64,000 nucleotides of DNA from a virus: positions 1 through 64,000 of IMG/VR virus record IMGVR_UViG_3300023296_000646; one strand, 5' to 3'. The notes under the pieces were generated by a model that worked only from the letters and a program-made list of their open reading frames with translations, made no database searches and was not told where the DNA came from. The position numbers were made by a program, and so were the translations under genes. Positions 52,026 to 60,950 of the stretch are shown piece by piece; the stretch's first letter is position 1; every line of letters begins with the position of its first letter.

Positions 52026-52233
52026 CTAAAGATCCACGATTGTTACGTGCTCTTAAATTTAATGTTGCCCTACCTCTTGATCTTCTGCCTCCACTACTAA
52101 ACGCAGATAGTCTAATATTGGCACTAGATCCTCTACCTCTTCTAGAAAGACTTGTACGAATAGATCCATTTCTGCTTCTTGAAGAAAATGTTCCACTTAT
52201 ACTTAATCGCGTTCTGCGTCTTCTGTGTGACAT
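52000..52233 (-). CDS. Very basic Arg/Ser/Gly protein (77 residues)
   Basis: Contains 19 Arg, 17 Ser and 12 Gly in 77 residues and no Lys, Asp or Glu. It starts MSHRRRRTRLSISGTFSSRS and ends in GSLGGGISFGF. Hydrophobic residues alternate with Arg (IRTSLSRR, ANIRLSAF, RATLNLRAR), which suggests short beta strands rather than pure disorder. The composition fits binding to DNA or RNA or packing with DNA in the head. Downstream are three DNA-metabolism genes, upstream are two leader-tagged head-type genes, so either setting is possible. The overlap with the endonuclease start supports translation. No family is recognised. Confidence 0.6.
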   Translation of the reverse strand: MSHRRRRTRLSISGTFSSRSRNGSIRTSLSRRGRGSSANIRLSAFSSGGRRSRGRATLNLRARNNRGSLGGGISFGF

Positions 52234-52245
52234 TAGTGTTCTCTA

Positions 52246-52542
52246 TTAGTATGTATCTCTAATCAAATCAAGGAATGTTTGCCCTGCGTTTGATTCTTTA
52301 AATTTGACGCCGTCCTTTAATACGATTTCATAAGTAACCGATATTCCAACTCCTTCACGACCTTGTCTATAAAAATTAGATTTTAAAATTTTAACTTTAC
52401 CACCCTTTCCGGTAGGGTATGTTTTGCCAACTTCATATTGATCGTATCCTGCATCTTTAGCTTCTGAAAGATTATTGCGCTTAAATTTGGCACTTTCATT
52501 TAAATCATTCATTAGCGTTCTTAATTTCATTGCATCTGTCAT
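52246..52542 (-). CDS. Putative internal head protein with second leader type (98 residues)
   Basis: Begins MTDAMKLRTLMNDLNESAKF, with LNE at 14-16 and a further LSE at 25-27 (NNLSEAKDAG). The leader is shared with the 89-residue gene at 52551. The body GGKVKILKSNFYRQGREG, VTYEIVLKDG and KFKESNAGQTFLDLIRDTY resembles the body of the 104-residue protein at 26534. This gives one domain with two different leaders at two loci. The predicted mature part is a small basic beta domain of about 70 residues. Role as packaged cargo is inferred from cut sites and family relation. Confidence 0.6.
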   Translation of the reverse strand: MTDAMKLRTLMNDLNESAKFKRNNLSEAKDAGYDQYEVGKTYPTGKGGKVKILKSNFYRQGREGVGISVTYEIVLKDGVKFKESNAGQTFLDLIRDTY

Positions 52543-52550
52543 AGTGTTCT

Positions 52551-52820
52551 CTAGTATAATTTACCGTATATGCCACGGATTTCACTTTCAACTTTTTTCG
52601 CTTGTGCTATTGCCGCAATGAGAGCCTTTTCTGATTTAGAATTGCCGTCTCCATAATCATCTTCAATACCGCTTATTAATTTTGTAAGTAAACTAATTTG
52701 TGTTTCTACAAGACTTTTAAATCTTTTTAGATTTGCAGAACCTTTTGCTTCGTCTAATGTAGGCTTAACGCTTTCATTTAAACCATCCATTAATTTTCGC
52801 ATTTTATGTGCATCTGTCAT
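52551..52820 (-). CDS. Putative internal head protein with second leader type (89 residues)
   Basis: Begins MTDAHKMRKLMDGLNESVKP and then TLDEAKGS. LNE at 14-16 and LDE at 22-24 fit prohead-protease sites in the same order as in the next gene. The rest is a helical hairpin (LKRFKSLVETQISLLTKLIS, KALIAAIAQAKKVESEIRGI). Ribosome-binding site AGGAG and a perfect late-type promoter element lie upstream, so this gene heads the transcript that continues into the endonuclease, primase and nuclease genes. Confidence 0.6.
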   Translation of the reverse strand: MTDAHKMRKLMDGLNESVKPTLDEAKGSANLKRFKSLVETQISLLTKLISGIEDDYGDGNSKSEKALIAAIAQAKKVESEIRGIYGKLY

Positions 52821-52837
52821 ATTGTTCTCCTATTTCT

Positions 52838-52846
52838 TATAAATAT
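52838..52846 (-). promoter_or_regulatory. Putative late promoter element ATATTTATA for the 52.8-47.5 kb block
   Basis: Gene-strand ATATTTATA followed by AGAAATAGG, 17 bases before the ATG at 52820. This 18-base string is matched with one change before the plus-strand gene at 47352, which makes it one of the best-supported copies. Confidence 0.6.
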
Positions 52847-52849
52847 ACG

Positions 52850-53767
52850 TTAGGTGTCAAACCTGATAATAAAGTTGATTGGATAATCTGGCAATGATTT
52901 TACAGGTTTTGCCAACTTAGCAACTGCTACACAATTTAGATCATCGTCATAGAATGCCAGATTAGTAATGTATGGCGCTAAATATGATCCAGTAGGATCT
53001 ACTGAAGATGAATATTCATAATCACCAAACCCACCACCCATTGAACTGCTAAATGATGACGTAAAATTCTTATCGTAATAAACTTCACCTTCTCCTGGAA
53101 TATCATGGTATCCAGTCTTTCGTATGTAACCATAAAATGAAGATCCAGTATCATCGCTGATATATGACGTTGGATTTTGAGATACATTGAATTCTCCTTC
53201 ACCAATTTCTACAAATATTTCGTTTTCATAAATAGTAGTAGTGCTTCTAAAATCCAATGTAAAATCTGCGGCAAATGATTCTGAATAGAATGACGATGTG
53301 CTAGTTGCAATAATTATTCCATGTGGATATATTACGTTTCCCAATTGAACAGACTGAGTTGCATTGTCTACTAAATTTCCCTTTCCATCGTCTATATACG
53401 TTCGTCCAGTTGTATCGTCTGTAATAGATACAGATCCTGAAAGAATCTCTTCACCAAAATACCTAGTAGGAATGCTAATGACGTTACAGTGAGTATTGAT
53501 CACCCTAATATTATCTTCAAATTGCCCCTTCATACCAACCATCTTTATGGGCGTTTGGTTTTGATAGTACATTTGATTGATCTGATTATAAATCGATCGC
53601 TTAGGAACTAAATTACTAGTTGCTTCAGAAGCTGAGATAAAATTACTTCCAGTTATCTGTTCACCCCTGTAAACTAATATACCGTCCGACGCTTGGTCTA
53701 ATGACCATAATTTGTACGCCTTAAACGGTCGTACATTATAATGCTTTGGATCTATAGTTTTGAACAT
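52850..53767 (-). CDS. Baseplate/tail structural protein (305 residues)
   Basis: Begins MFKTIDPKHYNVRPFKAYKL and is beta-rich with Ser/Gly stretches (SSFSSSMGGGFGDYEYSSS). The C-terminal section is homologous to the 397-residue neighbour: EGEFNVSQNPTSYI corresponds to its REFNFSNNPTFI, and NCVAVAKLAKPVKS to ECLAVAKLSQPNKK. This E-F-N-x-S-x-N-P-T and A-V-A-K-L-x-x-P pattern recurs in T4-like environmental phages in the baseplate region. Probably a baseplate or tail-tip component; the exact T4 counterpart is not evident. Confidence 0.7.
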   Translation of the reverse strand: MFKTIDPKHYNVRPFKAYKLWSLDQASDGILVYRGEQITGSNFISASEATSNLVPKRSIYNQINQMYYQNQTPIKMVGMKGQFEDNIRVINTHCNVISIPTRYFGEEILSGSVSITDDTTGRTYIDDGKGNLVDNATQSVQLGNVIYPHGIIIATSTSSFYSESFAADFTLDFRSTTTIYENEIFVEIGEGEFNVSQNPTSYISDDTGSSFYGYIRKTGYHDIPGEGEVYYDKNFTSSFSSSMGGGFGDYEYSSSVDPTGSYLAPYITNLAFYDDDLNCVAVAKLAKPVKSLPDYPINFIIRFDT

Positions 53768-53776
53768 ATCTCATTC

Positions 53777-54970
53777 TTAAAAGTCGAGTTTTACTCTAAC
53801 ACTTAATTCACGATCAAACGATTTCTTATTTGGCTGAGATAGTTTAGCTACTGCTAAACATTCATTGGCTTCATTATATAATCCAATTGTTGTTGGGAAT
53901 GTTTTAGGATCTCCCTCAAATGTAGTATTCCTAAATTTACCAACTGAGCCTGTTATGAATGTTGGATTGTTAGAGAAATTAAACTCTCTATTGTTCAATC
54001 TTACGAAATAGTGGTTTGATGTAATATTTTCTGTAGATCTTGCTTGGAAATCGTTACCGTCATCTATAGCAACAAGAAGCTTTCGCTGATTATATTGATA
54101 TGCTGAAAGAGATTTGTTTGGAGTTAGCGTTGTACCTAGTGATGATGATAGTGCGCTTGGATTAAGAATGAATATTCCTGCGTCAGGATACATAAGTCCA
54201 AATCCTTGTCCGTTCGATGCAGATGTTGCGTATACAGATGAACTAACTTGTCCAAGTTGAAGAGCTCCAGATGCAATATTAAATATTCTACCAGCCTTTC
54301 CAACATTATCTGTAATTTTCTTACCACTATCATCAATTAGTGTAATTGTAGATCCACCTGCAGTTAGTGTCAATGACCAGTTACCTGGATCTATTTTTTC
54401 TTTAAATCTGTTTCTAGCAACGTTGATCACGTAAATATCATCTATATCAGCAGTACCTGCAGCGGATCCAGTTACAACAGTAAATTTAGTATCGTTTGGT
54501 TCTAACAAAAGATTTTTATATTGATTGTAAGTTGCCCTTGTTGCAAGGTTAGATGTATCCAATTGTTCTAACGATGGAGCCCCTGCCCCAGATACGTGAC
54601 CGTATGCGATAGAGAATTGAATTTCAGAACTTGTAGAAGATGTTGCAGCATTGTAGACATCTACATAATACTTGCCACTATCTAAAACAGTATCTTGATT
54701 TGAACTTGTGAAGAATGTTGTAAGACTTCCAGTATTTCCTGCCCACAATCCAGTGGTAACAACTTCGTTTTTACCAAGAACCATTTCATTTGGTCCTAAT
54801 CGCTTATAAATACCGTCAGTTATCCCAGTATCTACGGTAGTCACTCTACTTTCTGCTGGGAGAAATGCATTAAGTACGGATACAATATTATTTGTATCCA
54901 GCGCATTTCCTGAACTATTAATAAGTTCTTGAAGCTGTCTTGCTAATTGTCCTGTTGGTTCTATTGGCAT
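53777..54970 (-). CDS. Baseplate/tail structural protein (397 residues)
   Basis: Begins MPIEPTGQLARQLQELINSS, then a mixed domain and a beta-rich middle (SLTLTAGGSTITLIDDSGKK). The C-terminal domain REFNFSNNPTFITGSVGKFR through ECLAVAKLSQPNKK, ending SVRVKLDF, is shared with the 305-residue gene downstream. The two are probably old duplicates with different N-termini that sit side by side in the baseplate. The gap to the next gene is nine bases. No catalytic motif is visible. Confidence 0.7.
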   Translation of the reverse strand: MPIEPTGQLARQLQELINSSGNALDTNNIVSVLNAFLPAESRVTTVDTGITDGIYKRLGPNEMVLGKNEVVTTGLWAGNTGSLTTFFTSSNQDTVLDSGKYYVDVYNAATSSTSSEIQFSIAYGHVSGAGAPSLEQLDTSNLATRATYNQYKNLLLEPNDTKFTVVTGSAAGTADIDDIYVINVARNRFKEKIDPGNWSLTLTAGGSTITLIDDSGKKITDNVGKAGRIFNIASGALQLGQVSSSVYATSASNGQGFGLMYPDAGIFILNPSALSSSLGTTLTPNKSLSAYQYNQRKLLVAIDDGNDFQARSTENITSNHYFVRLNNREFNFSNNPTFITGSVGKFRNTTFEGDPKTFPTTIGLYNEANECLAVAKLSQPNKKSFDRELSVRVKLDF

Positions 54971-54988
54971 TTTCTATTCTCTATAATT

Positions 54989-55621
54989 TTAAGTAGATGT
55001 AGGTGCGGTTATTGTTACTGGGATTACTACAGTTCCACCAGTTTCATTTCCTACAATAGTAATCTTAGTAGTAATGTCTGTCGTAATTTGTGAATTAGGA
55101 ACAAATTCAAATGTTATTCCACTTGCAACTTGAGCAGTAGCTGCAGTAGCATCTCCTAGATAAAATGGTACAGAACCAACTTTAACGTTTTCCAATCCAA
55201 ACGCCAACACTTCCCCAGCTCGTCTGTTATGCAGAATTGCTGTATATCCTAATCTAGAATTTCCACCACCATCTGTAGATGGAGAAACTGCAACAACTCC
55301 TTGGTTGTATGCGCTAGATATGGATGGAATACCTGCAACTACTTGAGGAATTCTTGTTACTGTTTTTGGCAGAGTAACTAATTTGTATCTCATAACTTGA
55401 GTTTCATCAGGAGTTGCCTCTGTTACCGGTAATGATGTAATTGCATCATCATAGTATGCAGATCCCAATGGATGAGCGGCGTCATATAGGCCGTAATCAA
55501 TCTCATCATCAGCTGCTGCGAATTTAGTTACATTAAGTCCATTACCTGAAGAGAGTATTTGTCTACCCTTTTTAGTTAAAATCGCTTGAACTGTAATGGT
55601 TGTATTATTCAAATATGCCAT
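54989..55621 (-). CDS. Tail/baseplate structural protein (210 residues)
   Basis: Begins MAYLNNTTITVQAILTKKGR, then QILSSGNGLNVTKFAAADDE and IDYGLYDAAHPLGSAYYDDA. I recognise this opening from uncharacterised structural proteins in environmental T4-like phages. The C-terminal ~70 residues are an immunoglobulin-like beta domain (ITFEFVPNSQITTDITTKIT and GGTVVIPVTITAPTST). Such domains often decorate phage surfaces. A late-type promoter element lies about 37 bases upstream. The role in the baseplate is inferred from neighbours. Confidence 0.7.
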   Translation of the reverse strand: MAYLNNTTITVQAILTKKGRQILSSGNGLNVTKFAAADDEIDYGLYDAAHPLGSAYYDDAITSLPVTEATPDETQVMRYKLVTLPKTVTRIPQVVAGIPSISSAYNQGVVAVSPSTDGGGNSRLGYTAILHNRRAGEVLAFGLENVKVGSVPFYLGDATAATAQVASGITFEFVPNSQITTDITTKITIVGNETGGTVVIPVTITAPTST

Positions 55622-55657
55622 ATGTGTTGCTCTAATTTATTTGCTCTACTATCTGTG

Positions 55658-55666
55658 TATAAGTAT
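55658..55666 (-). promoter_or_regulatory. Putative late promoter element ATACTTATA
   Basis: Gene-strand ATACTTATA in the 65-base gap between the 1500-residue and 210-residue genes, about 37 bases before the ATG at 55621. Confidence 0.5.
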
Positions 55667-55686
55667 GTCTTTATCTTCGTTTTTTA

Positions 55687-58600
55687 TTATTCTACATTTA
55701 AAATAGGTTCATCATTGCTCCTATCGCTTTTATTAACTTTAATGGTTCCTACATTTGAAATAAATACTTCAATAGGTGGTGCACCATCAATTGTAGTTTC
55801 TTCCGTCAAATCTACTCCTTTATAAAACGAATTTCTAAGACCAGTAGATATATTTTGAGTTTTGGATGTATGAAACGGTAAATGTCCATGAACCTTAGTT
55901 CCTCCTGCTGTAAATGAAGCAGATGAATGGAGTACGTTTAAATGCTGAATAGATTCTGTTACTATTACATTGTGGTAAGCACCTTCTTGACTATCAGTAT
56001 TTCCGTCTATTAATTGACTTACTGTTTTGTAGCTATCAATATCTATAAGTTCCAGTTTAACTCTCTTTCTACCTTCTACTCCATCCTTAAGATAAATAAT
56101 TTCAGCATCACCCTCAATTGCATAAATTCCAAATATACTTTGAGGCATTCCAAATGATGTGTAGTTATAGCTAGCAGATGCAAAATTTGGCCCGCTGTGA
56201 TTAGGTACTTTGTAATTTTCATAGTATCCAACCATTATTGCCTTAGATTCTTGGTTAAAATCAATTGCAGTAGATCCAGATAAAATTGAACCAACATCTC
56301 CATCGTATGTAGTATGATCTCCTGTCATAAAAATAGATTCTGTTGTAAATACAGATCCAGAATATGAAGTTTGATCTCCTGTCATTAAAATAGATTCTGT
56401 TACGAATAATGTTGTACTGTATGATGTTACTATACCTGACGCCATTGATCCAGTATCTATTGCGTTAATTGTACCTTCTGCAGAATATTCTAATAGAGAT
56501 GGCTTTTTGAACGCTATCTTATTTCTTTCCAACATGTGAGGTTCAAAAAGAATACCCTTGGATAGTTTAGCTCTAATAGGAGTCATATCTTCTACATACT
56601 CAAAAACTGTTTTATCAAATTGACGAATTAGAGTGATATAATCATATATGTTCATTGAAGATGAATTTCTTTCCCAATAATGCTCATTGATTGCAGATAG
56701 ATCTGCATATGAAGAAGAATATCTTGCATCTGGGTCACCAATTTCATTCATGAAATCATGTCCACCAAACGCTCTAATCATATCTCTATTTATTTCAGTA
56801 GTTGGTGAAAAGAATACTCCTAATCTATTTGAATCAATAGGAGATTGATCAAATGATTTTTTAGTAATTCTACTGTTGCGTTCTAGTTGCTTACCATCTA
56901 AGAATGATTGAGATTCAAATCGTATTTTATCTGATTCATATCTAAATCCAAGTGTTGGCACTTCAAACGAAGAATCTTGTTCTATTCTAGTAAATTGAAA
57001 TGGATCGCTTACAACCGTTGTAAAGTTTGATGCGGTAGCATGTGATACACCATATCCATTAGATCCAGTATACGCAAAGTTTGGAAGTAAAGTTGAAGTT
57101 GCTAAGTTTTGTGGTCTATCAAACGTTAATCTGACCAGTAAATCTTGTACTGACGAAGTATAGTTGTTACCCCTAATAGATTCATGCCATCTGACATGGT
57201 GATCAAATGATGTTTCAGTAAGAGGAACTTTCCATACGCTGAATTCGTCAACCGATCCACTAAATTCGTTTCCTATAATAATGTCAGTAACATCTTCCCA
57301 AGAAGAGGTAGCAACGTTTACAGATGCAGAAGATGCATGAGTAATTTTTGTGTATAAACTTTTCTTAACGTAAAGATCAAAATTATCTGTAACAGATCCG
57401 CTAGTTCTAGTTACCATCATTGTAAATGAATCTCCGTCAAATAGTGGAAGTTTAGATGATGAAATTTGACTAATACCAGTAGATGAAGATATAGCCAATC
57501 TCACTCTACCGTTATATGATGATGAAGGTTCAGAATCGATAAATACGTTAATTGTGTCAGTAGAACCTGATTTTCCAGTTAATAGATTCCATGATCCGGA
57601 TATTGCAGGAGAATTAAACTCTGGAATATTTGTTGTTCTAAAACTAATTTCAAGTGAATCTGGCTTCCTAGACAAATCAGAGTCTACCCAATCTATTTCT
57701 ATCTGTTCAGAGCCAGACAATTTCAGTTCTGCAATTGGATCATCAAATGTATAATAGATGTTCTTACGAGTCATCAGGGTAGGCCCACCAAACTCTCGTA
57801 TTTGAACAAACCCGTCAGGAATACCATAAATATGGAATATAGCCCTAATTGATGCTCTAGTTCCCTTTGTCTTTAGTAAGAACGGAAGATTATTTAAGAA
57901 TCTTCTAAGAAGAAGTTCTTCTCTCTTTTTAGCAGTAGATGATGATAAGTTAGATCCATCTAGGTTTTTACCTAGTATATAATCCGTTAATTCCCTATCT
58001 GATCCAGATGTTCTAATTTGCCATCCAAACGCTTCAAGTACAGGCTTTAAAAGTTCGGTAGGAGTTCCACTTCCAGATGTATGTGTTCTCACATATACAT
58101 TGCTCATGGAATCGATGTGAGATTTTATGATATCAAAATGTTGCCCTAGCATTGTTGTAAACAATACAAAATCTACGTTAGCCGAATCTCGTATAATGTG
58201 CTCTGGCAATAAATTGGCCAAACTATCAAAATTGCTATCGTCATATGTTTGAGCAATTGTAGATTGACTTGCAAAATATGCTATTGAATTAGAACCAGAA
58301 GTATGAATAACTGATCCATTAGATTTTGGCCAAGAACTATTGCCCTCGTCAAGGTATAAGAAATTTTCATAACCGTCGAAACTTGTTTTAATTCTATTTA
58401 TGTTAGAGCTCAGCTTTCCTAATTCTCTATTTACTAATATACTTCCTGTAACTGCTCCACCATCATTGATATTATTTATCTTTAGCTGATCTGCTTCTAT
58501 TAACTGAAGTTTGTATTTGAAATTAGTTAATCTTTCGTCAGCTGAACTATAAAATACGAAATTACTAAACGATGTGTAATCAATATCTAGATTGGCATCT

Positions 58601-60189
58601 GTAATGAAATTACTTCCACCTAATACAGAATTCATAATGTCAGTAGTTGCCGAACCTGAAGAAATATATCCATATCCGGTCAAATCATCGTCTGATATTG
58701 TATTATGCTCAGCATCTGTTTTGTAATTGAGCAAATCGTCTGCCCTATACATAGCAGTTCCGTTCCTAGTGTCAGCTCCTACAATTTCGTTATTGGAAAT
58801 AGGTAATCCCAAATCCATAGAATCATCAATATCAAAATTAGGACCACGCAACTCATTACGTACGACTACAGATCCTCTTTCAAATTTGAGATTAACAATG
58901 GATGAATCCATAACCTCATATGCTATGAAAAATGAATCTAAATTTGTTGATTCAGTAGGTTCGTATAATTTAGCCACTATTGAATCATTAACATCTGTGA
59001 CGTATGAAAACATCAATTGTTCTGTTCCGTCGTCTGATACTAGAATATTTCTAAGTACCTTCTTATCGTTTATGATGTGATTAATATTTAATGGAATTTC
59101 TACATCACCACAAATGCCTATAAATAACTGATCTGTCAATTCGCTTATTGTTAGAGAACTCTTAGCTATTCCTGGCTGAATTGTCAATAGAGAATTTATA
59201 TAAACTCTAGTATCTCCAACATCATCATATCTTACAGCAGATTCAATAAACACTCTATATGTGCCCAGTGGAACTCCACTATGAACTTTGATATCTCTTA
59301 TTCTGCTTTCTAATGGCCTAGTGTCTAGTACATATTGAATTTCAATATTCTCATAGCTCTGAAGACCTACAATAACATCAGGTATTACAAATCCACCTGC
59401 TGCACCGTCATCTATAAAGAATCTTTCTGTATTTCTAGGTACATATGATACTATAATATCCTGTTCAGAAAATATAGCCTGTTTATTAATCTTAGGATCA
59501 CTAAATATTGCTTCGCCTTCTGCAACGTCAAATGATTTAAATTCAATCTTTATTGGTTCAGTTTTACTTCTACCATTTAAATTTAATGCAGATACTAATA
59601 ATGATTTACGTCCAAATTGATTATCAAAAAATGTAAATGGAAAGAATTTCTTAAGTGTAGCAGGGGTTGTAGAATTTTCTACATCTAGTGTAACAGAATT
59701 TCCAGTATTAAATAGTGTGTTAGGTCCACCTATTATAACTATGCTATCTGCGTTTGCATATGTTATAGAAATTACAGGTGCATCTGAAGGTGATTCATTT
59801 TGCTTTGTAATCACTAAGCTATGATTTACAGATGCAGTAAGCTCAATTGGAATTCCCACTAGAAAATGATACGTGTTGCGCCTGTCACTATTCGTTGAAA
59901 CTGAAAGCCATCCATCGCCTATAGAAGTATTGGTGATAACATATGATACTACAACGTCGCTACCGTCTAATTTTAGTGGAGTGTTATTTACCGCACTTAG
60001 ATTACTAGATGTGTCAACATTAAACGTGATATTGTCGACAGAACCGACACCGATCAATTTAATTTCAATCACATATGTCCTATTCAACTCAATAAAACTT
60101 GAATTGAATGATGTAGTTTTATTTAAGTCTACAGATCCCTCTGGGCTTAATGATGCTACCATATCATATATAGTTGAATTATTCACCAA
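55687..60189 (-). CDS. Large baseplate protein with P2 gpI-like and LamG-like domains (1500 residues)
   Basis: The N-terminal ~550 residues are beta-rich modules. Around residues 735-810 FGWQIRTSGSDRELTDYIL, RFLNNLPFLLKTKGTRASIR and AIFHIYGIPDGFVQIREFGG match the tail-protein I (P2 gpI) pattern of baseplate wedge proteins (L-K-x-K-G-T-x-x-S-I-R-x-x-x-x-x-Y-G-I). A LamG-type beta sandwich follows (~815-1015; FDLYVKKSLYTKITHASSAS, SGSVDEFSVWKVPLTETSFD). Later RAKLSKGILFEPHMLERNKI is another conserved phage phrase. Placement a few genes after gp6 suggests the gp7-type wedge role; T4 gp7 is 1032 residues. The start overlaps the upstream gene by 11 bases. Confidence 0.75.
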   Translation of the reverse strand: MVNNSTIYDMVASLSPEGSVDLNKTTSFNSSFIELNRTYVIEIKLIGVGSVDNITFNVDTSSNLSAVNNTPLKLDGSDVVVSYVITNTSIGDGWLSVSTNSDRRNTYHFLVGIPIELTASVNHSLVITKQNESPSDAPVISITYANADSIVIIGGPNTLFNTGNSVTLDVENSTTPATLKKFFPFTFFDNQFGRKSLLVSALNLNGRSKTEPIKIEFKSFDVAEGEAIFSDPKINKQAIFSEQDIIVSYVPRNTERFFIDDGAAGGFVIPDVIVGLQSYENIEIQYVLDTRPLESRIRDIKVHSGVPLGTYRVFIESAVRYDDVGDTRVYINSLLTIQPGIAKSSLTISELTDQLFIGICGDVEIPLNINHIINDKKVLRNILVSDDGTEQLMFSYVTDVNDSIVAKLYEPTESTNLDSFFIAYEVMDSSIVNLKFERGSVVVRNELRGPNFDIDDSMDLGLPISNNEIVGADTRNGTAMYRADDLLNYKTDAEHNTISDDDLTGYGYISSGSATTDIMNSVLGGSNFITDANLDIDYTSFSNFVFYSSADERLTNFKYKLQLIEADQLKINNINDGGAVTGSILVNRELGKLSSNINRIKTSFDGYENFLYLDEGNSSWPKSNGSVIHTSGSNSIAYFASQSTIAQTYDDSNFDSLANLLPEHIIRDSANVDFVLFTTMLGQHFDIIKSHIDSMSNVYVRTHTSGSGTPTELLKPVLEAFGWQIRTSGSDRELTDYILGKNLDGSNLSSSTAKKREELLLRRFLNNLPFLLKTKGTRASIRAIFHIYGIPDGFVQIREFGGPTLMTRKNIYYTFDDPIAELKLSGSEQIEIDWVDSDLSRKPDSLEISFRTTNIPEFNSPAISGSWNLLTGKSGSTDTINVFIDSEPSSSYNGRVRLAISSSTGISQISSSKLPLFDGDSFTMMVTRTSGSVTDNFDLYVKKSLYTKITHASSASVNVATSSWEDVTDIIIGNEFSGSVDEFSVWKVPLTETSFDHHVRWHESIRGNNYTSSVQDLLVRLTFDRPQNLATSTLLPNFAYTGSNGYGVSHATASNFTTVVSDPFQFTRIEQDSSFEVPTLGFRYESDKIRFESQSFLDGKQLERNSRITKKSFDQSPIDSNRLGVFFSPTTEINRDMIRAFGGHDFMNEIGDPDARYSSSYADLSAINEHYWERNSSSMNIYDYITLIRQFDKTVFEYVEDMTPIRAKLSKGILFEPHMLERNKIAFKKPSLLEYSAEGTINAIDTGSMASGIVTSYSTTLFVTESILMTGDQTSYSGSVFTTESIFMTGDHTTYDGDVGSILSGSTAIDFNQESKAIMVGYYENYKVPNHSGPNFASASYNYTSFGMPQSIFGIYAIEGDAEIIYLKDGVEGRKRVKLELIDIDSYKTVSQLIDGNTDSQEGAYHNVIVTESIQHLNVLHSSASFTAGGTKVHGHLPFHTSKTQNISTGLRNSFYKGVDLTEETTIDGAPPIEVFISNVGTIKVNKSDRSNDEPILNVE

Positions 60190-60943
60190 ATGCTACTCGT
60201 ATGTTATTTTTAAATTCTGTTTTAAGTATTTCTTTAAATTCCGTTTGATCTGATATTCCGTTAAGGCGTATAAATTCAAACGTACTTTGTCTAGTGTTAC
60301 TAATTATCAAATCCAATTTGTTTGGAAGAACATATGAAAAATACGCGCCCATTTCGATAGGAGATGCACTTCCGTGTCTATCAAACTTAAATAGTTCTTC
60401 CTTGAAGTTTTGAGTTAAATTTTCTGATATTATTTGTTCAGGAATAAACCCAGTAAATGGGTATGCTTCAGTTGGAGGCTTAAAGATATAATCTAACATT
60501 TTATTTATTTCTGCGTCAGATAGGCTAGCATTTGCAAATCTCTTAAATCTATCTTCATTTCCCTTAGTAGGTAATAATCTAACTTCAGTTTTTGATGGTG
60601 AAATTTCGCTTATGTATACTCCAGGAGAATCTACATCTCCAACCAAAATTCTCCAAAAATTGTATATAATTTTAAATTCCCCACTACTAAATCCGAATTC
60701 AGTAATATCTAATTCCGGATCTACTGATATTTTGCCCTTATCATATGCAGGAATATCAGTAGATATTATAGAATTAATCAAAAAATCATTTCTATCATAT
60801 AGTCTCTTAACAATAACATCCGTTGGCCCACCACCGAACCTATCTACTATTGAATTTATAGAACCTATAAAAAATTCTGCATCTCCACCAGATATTCTGT
60901 TCTGTGTGATTACGTTTATGCTATTTGTATCTATTTTTGCCAT
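60179..60943 (-). CDS. Baseplate-region protein of unknown function (254 residues)
   Basis: Begins MAKIDTNSINVITQNRISGG, then beta-rich DPELDITEFGFSSGEFKIIY with VYISEISPSKTEVRLLPTKG, and a C-terminal part with FKEELFKFDRHGSASPIEMG and FEFIRLNGISDQTEFKEILK. S-P-x-x-E-I-R-L-type phrases occur in baseplate proteins of environmental T4-like phages. Position between the coiled-coil gene and the 1500-residue wedge-type protein supports a baseplate role. No known domain is firm. Confidence 0.65.
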   Translation of the reverse strand: MAKIDTNSINVITQNRISGGDAEFFIGSINSIVDRFGGGPTDVIVKRLYDRNDFLINSIISTDIPAYDKGKISVDPELDITEFGFSSGEFKIIYNFWRILVGDVDSPGVYISEISPSKTEVRLLPTKGNEDRFKRFANASLSDAEINKMLDYIFKPPTEAYPFTGFIPEQIISENLTQNFKEELFKFDRHGSASPIEMGAYFSYVLPNKLDLIISNTRQSTFEFIRLNGISDQTEFKEILKTEFKNNIRVAFGE

Positions 60944-60950
60944 TTAAATT

